NCBI GenBank assembly: GCA_947442255.1
Contig: CANEVO010000025.1
Span: forward strand, 1 to 38,990
Length of the DNA: 38,990 bases
Origin: Opitutia bacterium
Lineage (GTDB): Bacteria; Verrucomicrobiota; Verrucomicrobiae; Opitutales; Opitutaceae
Direction: 5' to 3'
The translations under genes and the position numbers were made by a program. Shown here in pieces: positions 7,722 to 15,525 of the stretch. The notes beneath the pieces were generated by a model. It saw nothing but the letters and a program-made list of their open reading frames with translations. It searched no databases and had not been told where the DNA came from. Numbering within the stretch: the stretch's first letter is position 1; the number at the start of each line of letters is the position of its first letter.

Positions 7722-8645
7722 ATGCTGTCCAACTTCCTGCTCTCGCGCCTTCGCCGCGGCTGTTTCGTCGGTTACTTTCTGTTCGCGCTGGTCGCCACGG
7801 CGGTCGCGGCAGACAAGAAGGTGCTTCTCATCGCCGGACGCCCGAGCCACGGACCTGGTTTTCATGAACACAATGCGGGCGTGCTGCTCCTGCAGAAGTG
7901 CCTCGCGAATGTGGCCAGCCTCAAGGTCTCCGTGGCCCTGAACGGGTGGCCGACCGACCCGGCCGCGATCGAAGGTCTGGACGCCATCGTGATCTATTCA
8001 GACGGCGAGACCGAAGTGAAGCACCCCGCCCTCGCCGGCGACAATCTCACCACGCTCGATCGAATTGTGGCGCGCGGCGCCGGACTGGGGCTGCTGCACT
8101 ACGCGGTTGAACCCGCCGTCGTGAAAGGGCGGCCGGAGTTTATGCGCTGGGTCGGTGGCTACTTCGAAGTCCATCACTCGGTGAACCCACATTGGGACGC
8201 CGCGTTCACGTCGCTCCCGGTTCACCCGATCACCCGCGGAGTGAAACCGTTTACGCTGCGGGATGAGTGGTATTTCAATCTACGTTTCGCGACTGGGGAC
8301 AAGGGACTGACGCCGTTGCTGACCGCGATCCCGCCACCCGAGACAATGGCGCGTCCCAACGGGCCGCATGAGGGCAATCCGGCCGCCCGGGCCGCCGTGG
8401 AGCGGCATGAACCCCAGACCGTGTCGTGGGCCTATGAACGTCCCGACGGCGGACGCGGCTTCGGTTTCACTGGTGCGCATTATCACCAGAATTGGGGCAA
8501 CGAGGATTTCCGGAGATACGTCCTCAACGCGATCCTCTGGCTTGCGAAGATTGAGGTACCCGCCGCCGGTGTCGTTTCGCTCCTCACCCCCGCAGACCTG
8601 CAAGCGAACCTCGACGTCAAGCCGACCCCGGCGCCGAAGAAGTAG
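7722..8645 (+). CDS. Exported ThuA-like (GATase-fold) protein
   Basis: A 307-residue protein with an N-terminal signal sequence (RRGCFVGYFLFALVATAVAA, cut near residue 30) followed by a ThuA-like domain. ThuA proteins have a class I glutamine-amidotransferase-like fold and are linked to sugar use; most members have no proven reaction. Recognisable parts are KVLLIAGRPSHGPGFHEHNAG at the first strand, LDAIVIYSDGE, the GAGLGLLHYAVE elbow in place of the usual nucleophile loop, HPITRGVKPF, DEWYFNLRF and FGFTGAHYHQNWGNEDFR. The start at 7722 places the signal peptide directly at the N-terminus. It is divergent from the exported dehydratase-like gene, about 205 bases apart, and may act on the same extracellular sugar chemistry. 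Confidence 0.82.
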   Translation: MLSNFLLSRLRRGCFVGYFLFALVATAVAADKKVLLIAGRPSHGPGFHEHNAGVLLLQKCLANVASLKVSVALNGWPTDPAAIEGLDAIVIYSDGETEVKHPALAGDNLTTLDRIVARGAGLGLLHYAVEPAVVKGRPEFMRWVGGYFEVHHSVNPHWDAAFTSLPVHPITRGVKPFTLRDEWYFNLRFATGDKGLTPLLTAIPPPETMARPNGPHEGNPAARAAVERHEPQTVSWAYERPDGGRGFGFTGAHYHQNWGNEDFRRYVLNAILWLAKIEVPAAGVVSLLTPADLQANLDVKPTPAPKK

Positions 8646-9127
8646 TGACCGACGCGACTCTCGTGTTCGGCTCTCCGCTCGGCGACAGGTAACGTATTAC
8701 GTTACACGTCGGTTTGTGGGCCGGTCTCGCCGCTTCACACGAAGGGCATGGAACGAAGTTAGAAACTCGGGCGACATGTAACGTATTACGTTACATGTCG
8801 GATTGATTGGACTGCGTAGCCCGCTTCTTCCGGTTCCAAGTTCCTGTGTCTTGGTCCCACCCATCGCGGTTTGTGCCCTGTAGATCGTGTGCCGGCTTGA
8901 GTCCGAAGCTGTCCTCGGTTCCAATTTCGCTGAGGACCGTCCCTTGTTCGTAGTACCGCCTTTAGGCGGAACGAAAGCGCGCCAGGCACCGCCTGACGAG
9001 AAAGACAACCAACCTTCCACTCGCTGGGCGCTCGTGGCTACGAGACCAGACGTCTTGGGCGCGCAACGAGAGGCGCCCCGATCGCTGGCGGCCGGGACAG
9101 GCGGAGAGGGCAGAGTTTCCTGCCAAC
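8646..9127. other. Gene-poor region between convergent genes
   Basis: No convincing gene is present between the ThuA-like gene and the terminator of the leftward small Cys-rich gene. It contains the paired 29-bp palindromes (8683-8800) and a small hairpin TAGTACCGCCTTTAGGCGGA at 8951-8970, whose arms CCGCC/GGCGG close a TTTA loop. The rest shows no structure I could support. Confidence 0.55.
8683..8800. repeat. Pair of 29-bp palindromes flanking a 60-bp spacer
   Basis: The second palindrome (8772-8800) is perfect: 14-bp arms CGACATGTAACGTA and TACGTTACATGTCG around one central T. The first (8683-8711) has the same core GTAACGTATTACGTTAC with two mismatched pairs in the flanks. Both read the same on either strand and are spaced 60 bp apart, so the unit looks like terminal inverted repeats around a short core, or two operator-like sites. 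They are AT-richer than the surroundings. It lies between convergent genes, not at a promoter of either neighbour. Confidence 0.8.
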
Positions 9128-9158
9128 AAAAAACCGCCGCGGCCGAAGCCGCGGCGGT
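9128..9158 (-). terminator. Intrinsic terminator for the leftward small exported gene
   Basis: Read on the minus strand there is a perfect 11-bp stem ACCGCCGCGGC / GCCGCGGCGGT closed by a TTCG tetraloop and followed by TTTTTT. It lies 38 bases after the stop of the gene at 9196-9540. This is the clearest intrinsic terminator in the window. Confidence 0.9.
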
Positions 9159-9195
9159 GAAAGTTCAAACCAGAAAGGCGAAAGTCCGCCGCTCC

Positions 9196-9540
9196 TTACT
9201 TCTTAACCGCCTCGATCTTAGTAGCCACGATCTCGCGCTCACCATCGGGGCCCTTGGCGACGCCGGTGACCGTGATCTGCATCTGGCCGCTGCACAGATT
9301 GCTGTGGTAATCCTGGCTGAGGGGATTCTGCGCGAGGAAGAAGGTCTCTTCCTTGCCGTCCTTCGTCACCACGAGGGCATTCTGGCAGGCGGCGGTCAGA
9401 CCGAGCGAGCACTTGGCGCACTGACCCCAACCGGTGAAGGACTCTTCTTTGGCAGTCTCCTTCGCGGGAGCCTTCTCGGCCGCGAACGCGGCGGAGAGAC
9501 TAAGGAGAACGGAGGCACATAGGGTGGTGATAAGCTTCAT
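9196..9540 (-). CDS. Small exported Cys-containing protein (DUF6370-like)
   Basis: A 114-residue protein with a strong signal peptide (MKLITTLCASVLLSLSAAFA, cut after residue 20) and a charged linker EKAPAKETAKEE. The mature core has four cysteines in GQCAKCSLGLTAACQNALVV and HSNLCSGQMQITVTG. The CxxC pair plus later cysteines suggests metal binding or disulfides. The pattern resembles the small secreted DUF6370-type proteins as I recall them; this is a resemblance, not a search result. The start at 9540 is the ATG that opens the signal peptide; a longer in-frame start exists. It stands alone with its own terminator. Confidence 0.75.
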   Translation of the reverse strand: MKLITTLCASVLLSLSAAFAAEKAPAKETAKEESFTGWGQCAKCSLGLTAACQNALVVTKDGKEETFFLAQNPLSQDYHSNLCSGQMQITVTGVAKGPDGEREIVATKIEAVKK

Positions 9541-9672
9541 AAGGATGGAATTCGTTTTAGGTGGGCGATTCGGATGCACGACAACCGGTGGGGAAAGCTA
9601 GGCAACGGCAGACGGGACGCAAGCCCCCGCTGGCCGCGAACCTGGGTCGAGAGGCGGTGGAGGCTTGGACTG

Positions 9673-9743
9673 GTAGCGCCGGGTCTTCGACCGGCGAATC
9701 ACGTGAGTTGCCTTGTTGTCCGCCCGTTGGAGACCGGCGCTAC
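9673..9743. repeat. Palindromic repeat family R3, imperfect copy
   Basis: The outer arms GTAGCGCCGG.. (9673) and ..CCGGCGCTAC (9743) face each other around a 20-base centre. The left arm is itself a hairpin, CGCCGG(G)TC-TTC-GACCGGCG. It is related to the perfect copy at 14437-14507. It lies between the end of the membrane-fused synthase-like gene and the start of the small exported gene, both leftward. Confidence 0.7.
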
Positions 9744-9796
9744 TTCCGGAAAACAAGCTGCGACCGGCCGCGCCGAAGACGCCACTGGAAACAGCG

Positions 9797-12109
9797 CTAT
9801 TTCAAAATCGAGTAGAGGTTGGTGAAGTCGTCGGTCCAGAGCGGCATGGCTTTCGCATCGCTCAGGGGCTCCTCGGCCGCCTCGCTAATTACCGGCTGGT
9901 CGAGAAAGGCGCGGTTCTTGGAAAGCAGCATCCAGGTGGTGGCATAGATCCACCATTCTGGCTCGTTATCGTCCGAGATGCTCACGACGCCCATGTCGAA
10001 GTGCTCGGCGAGCTTTTCGACAACCGGCCGGAGATCGAGATAGCGATTCGAAATGTGAACAGCGAGCACACCGCCGGGCTTCATCTGCTTCAGGTAGATC
10101 TCGAATGCCTCCTTGGTGAGCAGGTGAACGGGAATCGCGTCGCTGCTGAACGCATCGAGCGCCAGGAGGTCGTACTGGGGCGAGGCGCCGCCGGCCAGTT
10201 CGCGTTCCATCGTCAACCGGGCATCGCCCATGACGACATCGACCTTCGCCGGGGTCTTCTCAATGTGGGTGAAGTAGGTCCGGGCGAGCGTCTCCACCGC
10301 GGGATTGATCTCGTAGATCGTCAGGTGATCGCCGGCCCGGCCGTACACCGCCAGCGTGCCAGTGCCGAGACCGACCAGTCCGAGGCGACGGGGGCCGGTC
10401 GGAAGATTGTTGATCGCCATGCCGATGCCGCTCGACGCCGGGTAATAGGTGGTCGCGAGCATCGAACGCTCGGGATTCTGGAACTGCAGGCCGTGGGTCG
10501 TGGCGCCGTGCAGCAGCAGGTGGTAGTTGTCGAGATCGTCGAACGGATAGTAATTATAAACCTTCAGCGTGCCGTAGAAGTTGCGCGACGAATTGATGAT
10601 CTGCACGGCGCCCGTTTCTCGCCATTGGATCATGAAGATCATGCCCAGGGCCATGGACAGCGCCATGAGGAAGCCGGCCATGCGGGGCTGCCACTCGGAA
10701 AGCAGGACGCGCCGGCGCAGATCGAAGATGCAGACGACAAGGATCACGATCGCACCGACAATATACCACTTTCGTTCGGTGAAGAACTCCATGAGCTCGG
10801 TGCCGAGCTTGTCCCCGCCATCGTAATACGTCGTCAACCAGGGCAGAATGAACGTCAGCGCCAGGGCACCGATCGCCGCCCCCAAGGCCAGGCTCCGGCT
10901 GCGGTGCCGAAAGCAGACCACGGCGAGCAGATAGCTGAGGACCCAGAGCCCGATCTGCAGCTCGCGGTAATCGTCGAAGATCGCGGGAGCGACCACCGCG
11001 ACCAGGAAGCCGCCCAAGGCTCCCCCGGCGGAGATGAAAAGGAAGTAGGCCGTCAACTGCCGCGGCGGCGGTTTCAACCGGTAGAGCTCGCCGTGGCAGA
11101 CCATGCAGGCCGCAAACAGCGTCACGTTATAAACGATGATTTGAATCCGGATCGGCACCTCGTTGCCCAAGGGCAGTATCTGGCAGACGACGGCGCCGCC
11201 GACCACGAGCAGCGCACTGAAAAGCCCGCGATGATACCAGCGAGCATGATCGAAGCAGATGATGAACGAGAGCAGGTAGAGGCTCAGCGGCAGCACCCAT
11301 AGGAATGGGATGACGGCGACTTCCTGCGAAAGCTTGTTGGTCGTCGCGAGGAGCAGGATCGACGCAATCGCCGGCAGTCCGATCCAGAGCAGCTTGTCCG
11401 ACGCCGCGGGAGCCTCGATGGATTCCGTCGCCTCAGTGGAGGCCGTCGCGGGGACGGGCTCCGGGAACGATTCGCCCGCCGGCCAGGGGGACGGTTCAGG
11501 CGCCGGGGACGGCTCCGGCACCCGGCTGCCGAACTTCCAGACCTGCCAGGCGCAGAAGCCGCAGAAAACGACGAAAATCGCGAGCCCGGCGGACCACATG
11601 GTGGCCTGCGTGTGGCGCGGGAACTTCACCTCGAACACAAAGGGGTAACTGAGCAGCGCGAGCAGCGAGCCGACATTCGAGAGCGCGTAGAGCCGATAAG
11701 GCGAAATGCCGGGATTCGTCTGGCTGAACCACTGCTGCATCAGCGGCCCGGTGGACGAAAGCACGAAATAAGGAAGGCCAATCGTGACGCCGAGGAGCAG
11801 CAGGATGCTCCACGTCGGGTCACCGGTGCCCGTGGGCTTCCAGGCATCGGAGGGCGTGATCGGCAGCAGGACCACGGACAAGACCAGGAGTGCAATGTGG
11901 AGCGTCGCCTGCTGCTTCGGCTTCAGGTACGTGGACGTGAAGTGAGCATAGGCATAGCCACCGAGGAGCAGCGTTTGGAAAAAGAGCAGGCACGTCGTCC
12001 AAACTCCGGGCCCGCCGCCGAACCACGGCAGGATGTATTTCCCAATCAGGGGCTGAACCTGGAAGAGCAGAAATGCACCGGTGAAAATCGTCAGCGCGTA
12101 GGGAAGCAT
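9797..12109 (-). CDS. Membrane-fused spermidine-synthase-like protein
   Basis: A 770-residue fusion of about a dozen membrane helices and a C-terminal Rossmann methyltransferase-fold domain of the spermidine synthase (SpeE) superfamily. The membrane part begins LPYALTIFTGAFLLFQVQPL, a frequent opening of this family, and is split by a Pro/Glu/Ser-rich loop (about residues 225-260). The C-terminal domain has LGLVGLGTGTLAVYGR (about 575-590), the acidic strand end TIYEINP, VVMGDARL and LLALDAFSSDAIPVHLLT (about 650-667). The first motif binds the aminopropyl donor in true synthases. Whether this fused form makes polyamines is not established. The start at 12109 begins the first membrane helix; the frame stays open upstream. 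Gene context gives no partner. Confidence 0.85.
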   Translation of the reverse strand: MLPYALTIFTGAFLLFQVQPLIGKYILPWFGGGPGVWTTCLLFFQTLLLGGYAYAHFTSTYLKPKQQATLHIALLVLSVVLLPITPSDAWKPTGTGDPTWSILLLLGVTIGLPYFVLSSTGPLMQQWFSQTNPGISPYRLYALSNVGSLLALLSYPFVFEVKFPRHTQATMWSAGLAIFVVFCGFCAWQVWKFGSRVPEPSPAPEPSPWPAGESFPEPVPATASTEATESIEAPAASDKLLWIGLPAIASILLLATTNKLSQEVAVIPFLWVLPLSLYLLSFIICFDHARWYHRGLFSALLVVGGAVVCQILPLGNEVPIRIQIIVYNVTLFAACMVCHGELYRLKPPPRQLTAYFLFISAGGALGGFLVAVVAPAIFDDYRELQIGLWVLSYLLAVVCFRHRSRSLALGAAIGALALTFILPWLTTYYDGGDKLGTELMEFFTERKWYIVGAIVILVVCIFDLRRRVLLSEWQPRMAGFLMALSMALGMIFMIQWRETGAVQIINSSRNFYGTLKVYNYYPFDDLDNYHLLLHGATTHGLQFQNPERSMLATTYYPASSGIGMAINNLPTGPRRLGLVGLGTGTLAVYGRAGDHLTIYEINPAVETLARTYFTHIEKTPAKVDVVMGDARLTMERELAGGASPQYDLLALDAFSSDAIPVHLLTKEAFEIYLKQMKPGGVLAVHISNRYLDLRPVVEKLAEHFDMGVVSISDDNEPEWWIYATTWMLLSKNRAFLDQPVISEAAEEPLSDAKAMPLWTDDFTNLYSILK

Positions 12110-12447
12110 AAGACGGGAAACGATGGAATGAGGGTTGGCAGGGGCGAGCGGCGGCAGCCGCGAAAAGGGGATGACGCATGACAAATGATTACGATGCAAT
12201 GTCAGGATCGCCGCCTGGACCGCCGAGTCCTGACTTGCAGCGCCACCGGCAAACTGCCACCGGCGGGCCCTCGTCGCCGCCCTGGGCCCCGGGTGCTCGT
12301 CCAGCAGCACCAGATCCAACACCCAGAAGGGCGCGCTCGGCGGGGCGGCCGCCGAATTTTTTTCTGGCGGCTTTTTTAGATTGGAGCCGAAAGACGGAAC
12401 TCTGCAATTCGGCGTGAGTCTTCGGCGGCGTGCCGCAGACTCTTCCC
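12110..12447. other. Divergent promoter region with overlapping terminator-like hairpins
   Basis: This 338-base gap separates two divergent genes. Its main feature is a rightward pair of hairpins at 12338-12377, each followed by a T-run, described separately. Short open frames on both strands here have Pro/Arg-rich compositions typical of GC-rich shadows, and I do not call them genes. Confidence 0.5.
12338..12377 (+). promoter_or_regulatory. Overlapping, mutually exclusive terminator-like hairpins in a leader
   Basis: Hairpin 1 is CGGCGG (12338-12343) with CCGCCG (12349-12354), followed by AATTTTTTT. Hairpin 2 uses GCCGCC (12348-12353) with GGCGGC (12366-12371), followed by TTTTTT (12372-12377). 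They share the middle strand, so only one can form at a time. No rightward gene lies upstream within several kilobases, so the transcript would start in the 12110-12337 interval. This is 70 bases before the exported repeat protein. An attenuator is a guess. Confidence 0.4.
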
Positions 12448-13110
12448 ATGTTGAAAGTGTGGCTGCTCCTGATCTGGGCCGGATGGGTGGGCTTGGCCTT
12501 GGCGGTAGCCGCCAATGACAGTGGCCGCTTCTCGCAGTCCATCAGCACGGCCGATCGGCCAGCCTTGGGTATCGAACGGTTGAGCTCCGATCAACTCGCG
12601 GTGCTGGATGCACTCGTCCGCCGCGATGCCGCCAGCCGTCTCGAGGGCCCGGGCGAGGGAGAACCTTCCTCATTTTCGCAACGGCTCACCGCGGACGAGC
12701 GCAGGAACGCTGGCGTGGCCCTGCTTTCAGCCGACGCGATTTTGCGTCTCGATGCTGCCGTGGCCCGCCATGCCGTTGGCAGCATGGCGCGCAGTCTCCT
12801 GGCTCCGCCCAGTGTCTATGCCCCGAACCGCTCCGCGGCGCGGACGAACGATCGGAAGAAAGGCCTGGAAACGCACGGCTCCGTGAGCCTCAGCTACGGC
12901 TGGGGCGGCGGCTATGAGACCAAGAGCGGTTCGATGGTGGTCAACATGTCCGATCCGAATCGCCGCTACTCCGTGACGATCGGTTACGACGAAACGCATG
13001 TGAGTGGTCCCGAGGGTGCCGTGATCTACACTGGCCCGCGTACGCTCGGAGCTTACCCACCCTTCTCACCGCTGGGTGGACTCGGCGGCGGATACGAACT
13101 CCGGCCGTAG
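12448..13110 (+). CDS. Exported protein with a duplicated 35-residue helical motif
   Basis: A 220-residue protein of unknown function with a signal peptide (LKVWLLLIWAGWVGLALAVAA, cut near residue 22). Two tandem copies of a motif follow: FSQSISTADRPALGIERLSS with DQLAVLDALVRRDAA, then FSQRLTADERRNAGVALLSA with DAILRLDAAVARHAV. The form L(T/S)..(E/R)...AG...LS...L..LDA.V is seen in exported proteins of several phyla. The C-terminal half is Gly/Tyr-rich (SVSLSYGWGGGYETKSGSM, YSVTIGYDETHVSG) and looks like beta strands with a Gly-rich tail ending GGLGGGYELRP. The start at 12448 is preferred over the GTG at 12430 because it begins the signal peptide. No ligand can be named. Confidence 0.75.
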   Translation: MLKVWLLLIWAGWVGLALAVAANDSGRFSQSISTADRPALGIERLSSDQLAVLDALVRRDAASRLEGPGEGEPSSFSQRLTADERRNAGVALLSADAILRLDAAVARHAVGSMARSLLAPPSVYAPNRSAARTNDRKKGLETHGSVSLSYGWGGGYETKSGSMVVNMSDPNRRYSVTIGYDETHVSGPEGAVIYTGPRTLGAYPPFSPLGGLGGGYELRP

Positions 13111-13202
13111 ATTCGGCAGTTGTTGGGGTTCGCGGATGAGAGCGGAGCAATCAAACCGCCAAGTTCGCGAAGACGCGCGAAGGCCTCAGGCCATCTTGCC
13201 TG

Positions 13203-13271
13203 AACAGGAAGGCCGGAAAGGTCGGGATCCCAGCCTGGCCACTTCTTCCCGAACTTCCCGGCCTTCCTGTT
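13203..13271. terminator. Stem-loop between convergent genes
   Basis: The arms AACAGGAAGGCCGG (13203-13216) and CCGGCCTTCCTGTT (13258-13271) match perfectly, and pairing continues inward with TCGGGA / TCCCGA and a few mismatches. It sits between the ends of a rightward and a leftward gene, 5 bases from the stop of the latter. There is no T-run, so it may be a bidirectional 3'-end structure and not a strict intrinsic terminator. Confidence 0.55.
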
Positions 13272-13275
13272 CCAC

Positions 13276-14409
13276 TCATCTGAGCCCCGGCCGCCGTGGC
13301 GCCGTGCGCAGCAACTCGGCCAGCTCCGCCTTCCACACTTTCGCGGCCGTGTGGGTTCCGTGTCCGCGGGTGTCGGCGCTGAGCGGATAAATGATGGCGC
13401 GGCCTTCGCGCACGCGCTTGATCTCGCGTTCAAGGATCCCGAGTTCCGGCGGATTGATCAGATCGTCCGCCGAGTTGATCGCCAGCAGCGGCGCCGTGAT
13501 CCGCTCCAGCTCCGGGTTGGGATCGTAGTCGTGAGAAGATTCGACCGCGTAAAGGAGATCGTTGGCGTCATTAGCATTGAGGTAGACGTCAATGAAGGCG
13601 TCCACCGCCGCATCGGCCTGCGCGAGCGTCGGCGCCTCCGCCTGCCGCAGGACGGGATTGCTGGCCATAAAGTAGAGCAGCCCCGCCGCCGTGCGGAACG
13701 AGGGCGGCTGGGTCTCGTAGTCGCCGTTGCGCCACTGCGGATCGCGGCGGATTCCCTCGGTCATGACGCGACGCCACGCGCGGTTCCGGCCCGCAATCTG
13801 GGTCGGCAAACTGGCCAGCGGCAGGAGCGCGTCCATGAACTCCGGATGCATCTGGCCCCACACCCAGCTGTGCATGCCACCCATCGACGTCCCCATGACC
13901 AGCCGCAGGTGGGTGACCCCGAGTCCCTCGGTCAACAGCCGGTGATCGGCCGTCACCATGTCGCGATAGCCGTACCGGGGAAACTTCGCGCGCAGTCCAT
14001 CGCTTGGCTTGCTGGATTTACCGTGACCGATCGCGTCGCGCAGGATGATGAAATACTTCGAGGCATCGAGCGGCTGACCGGGGCCGTAGAGCTCCCCCGC
14101 GAAATCGGGCCGGAGGAACTGGGTGCTGTCGCCGGACGTGCCGTGCATGATCAGGACGGCGTTGCGCACCACGCCCTGCGCATCCCGCTCGGGCCGGCCC
14201 AGCGTGCGGTAGTGCAGTCTCAGCTCCGGCAACCGCTCACCCGACGTGAAGACAAAATCACGGGCGACGTATTCGCCTTCGGTCACGACCGGAAGTTCAG
14301 CCGCGCGAACCCACGTGAAGGCCAGAAGGAAAAGGAGAAGATGACGGAGATTCACGATGGCTGCCGACCATGATCGCCGGCGGAGGAACCGGCCAGCGAA
14401 GAATGCCAC
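13276..14409 (-). CDS. Exported alpha/beta hydrolase, MetX (homoserine acyltransferase)-like
   Basis: A 377-residue alpha/beta-hydrolase-fold protein related to homoserine O-acetyltransferase (MetX). The nucleophile elbow is GTSMGGMHSW with Ser175. The acid is in INSADDLINP (Asp315 or Asp316) and the base in RGHGTH (His350 or His353). LHYRTLG, VLIMHGTSGD and DAIGHGKSSKPSDGL are further MetX-family stretches. Unlike cytoplasmic MetX it has an N-terminal hydrophobic export sequence (LRHLLLFLLAFTWVRAAELP), which argues against a role in methionine synthesis and for an exported esterase or acyltransferase. The GTG at 14355 would give a shorter, more typical signal peptide; 14409 is the longest start. 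Confidence 0.82.
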   Translation of the reverse strand: MAFFAGRFLRRRSWSAAIVNLRHLLLFLLAFTWVRAAELPVVTEGEYVARDFVFTSGERLPELRLHYRTLGRPERDAQGVVRNAVLIMHGTSGDSTQFLRPDFAGELYGPGQPLDASKYFIILRDAIGHGKSSKPSDGLRAKFPRYGYRDMVTADHRLLTEGLGVTHLRLVMGTSMGGMHSWVWGQMHPEFMDALLPLASLPTQIAGRNRAWRRVMTEGIRRDPQWRNGDYETQPPSFRTAAGLLYFMASNPVLRQAEAPTLAQADAAVDAFIDVYLNANDANDLLYAVESSHDYDPNPELERITAPLLAINSADDLINPPELGILEREIKRVREGRAIIYPLSADTRGHGTHTAAKVWKAELAELLRTAPRRPGLR

Positions 14410-14411
14410 GG

Positions 14412-14538
14412 GTAACGCTCAACGCCCGACGTTCAAGTAGCGCCGGTCTCCGACCGGCGAAAAACGTTCTTCTCGTCTACCCTTCGCCGGTCGGAGACCG
14501 GCGCTACGGGATCCAATCGAAAGTTGAGAGTTGAGCGT
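14412..14538. repeat. Nested palindrome, R3 family perfect copy
   Basis: Two perfectly complementary 25-base arms (14437-14461 and 14483-14507) begin GTAGCGCCGGTCTCC and end GGAGACCGGCGCTAC. Each arm is itself a hairpin, CGCCGGTC-TCC-GACCGGCG. An outer 11-bp pair, TAACGCTCAAC (14412-14422) and GTTGAGCGTTA (14528-14538), encloses the unit. It lies between divergent genes (hydrolase leftward, TonB-C-like rightward), so it is in promoter space. Confidence 0.85.
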
Positions 14539-14582
14539 TAGGCGTGGAGCGTTTCCCCTGAAGCGCCCCCACCTCCCCCCCG

Positions 14583-14996
14583 ATGAAGACCCCACTCCTC
14601 CTGCTCTGCGTCGCCTGGCTCGCCGTCACCGCTGCTCCGGGAGCGGAGCCGACGGCGGAGAGTGGACGAATCGGGAATGTCAGCGTGGATGCGAACTGGG
14701 ACAGTCACAGCGCCTATCTCCAGGGCGTGGTGGAGCGGGTCGAGGCGCAGTGGCGGCAGGTCCTGGCGGAAGGCAAAATCGAAGGTCCGAAGGGATCGCA
14801 GGTCACCGTGACCTTCAACCTGAACACCGAGGGCCAAGTGGCCGGCATTTTCAAGATCGAGGGCTCGCTGCACGAAGCGGGCCGGCGGGCCTGCATCAAC
14901 GGCATCAACGCGAATCCCAATTACGGTAAGTGGACCGACGCGATGAAGGAAGTGCTGGGCGACTTCCAGCGGCTGACGTTCACGTTCAACTATTGA
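14583..14996 (+). CDS. Small exported TonB/TolA C-terminal-like protein
   Basis: A 137-residue protein with a signal peptide (LLLLCVAWLAVTAAPGA) and a single compact domain resembling the TonB/TolA C-terminal fold. The resemblance rests on the order YLQGVVERVEAQWRQVL (helix), GSQVTVTFNLNTEGQVAG (strand pair), FKIEGSLHEAGRRACINGI (helix), NPNYGKWTDAM, then a final strand QRLTFTFNY. True TonB has an N-terminal membrane anchor and a proline-rich spacer; both are missing here. It is therefore not a standard energy transducer, and may act free in the periplasm. The start at 14583 is the only good one before the signal peptide. Confidence 0.72.
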   Translation: MKTPLLLLCVAWLAVTAAPGAEPTAESGRIGNVSVDANWDSHSAYLQGVVERVEAQWRQVLAEGKIEGPKGSQVTVTFNLNTEGQVAGIFKIEGSLHEAGRRACINGINANPNYGKWTDAMKEVLGDFQRLTFTFNY

Positions 14997-15525
14997 GGCT
15001 CCGGCGGGCGCTCGCGCTTTCGTTCGAACGCGAGGTGACCGGCGCCCCCGCGACGTCCGGTTGACCTGACTGCCGAATGAGTTTTTCGATTCGGCGGGTT
15101 TCCGGCGCCGAATCGAAGCCGGAGGATAGAACATCAGCGATGAGCAACGTTTTCAAAGCCCAGAGCACCGCCGTTGGTGGTTCCACTGACGGCAAGCCAA
15201 ACGTAGCGCGCGTAAGTAGTTCGACGCAGATGCGCGTCCGAACCGTCCACCATTTCCGCGCTGATGGGTGAGAGATCGTCGGCCGTTGTGGCCCGCGGCG
15301 TGAGCAGCGGGACGACATGATGCGAAGCGTTCAGGAGTCCCTGCCCGTACGAGCAGGGCTACACTCGGATCATGGGCGCTCACGGGTGACCAAAATTCTG
15401 AATGCAATACAGTCGATTGCTCGTTCTCGGGCTCCGACTGGAAGGCGGGTGTCCTCCTCACTCGCCAGAGCGCCTTACATCGAATTTTGACCGGTGGGTA
15501 CACCGACCCTCCATCCCGCCGACGC
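14997..15525. other. Intergenic region with R2 repeat and possible gene remnant
   Basis: This is 529 bases without a convincing gene. It contains an inverted R2 copy (15290-15365). On the minus strand around 15150-15260 one frame reads ARYVWLAVSGTTNGGALGFE, which faintly resembles the last strands of a discoidin/F5-8C-type carbohydrate-binding domain. The frame does not extend into a full domain, so at best it is a decayed fragment. Confidence 0.45.
15290..15365 (-). repeat. Palindromic repeat family R2, inverted copy
   Basis: Read on the minus strand it has, in opposite module order, the CCCTGC..GCAGGG stem and then the CCCGCTGCTCACGCCGCGGG stem seen in the 5626 copy. The two stems are about 35 bases apart. 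It lies between the TonB-C-like gene and the end of the FMN reductase gene. Confidence 0.65.

Noticed and set aside
9713..11302. 529-codon open frame on the plus strand opposite the membrane-fused synthase-like gene
   Set aside because: It is a GC-rich antisense shadow: the protein is rich in His, Arg, Gln and Asp with no domain, while the minus strand encodes a coherent membrane protein plus synthase domain.
14986..15318. Short minus-strand frame and neighbouring ARYVWLAVSGTTNGGALGFE stretch
   Set aside because: It faintly recalls the end of a discoidin-type domain, but no frame extends to a full domain and it overlaps an R2 repeat. It is too weak to call a pseudogene.
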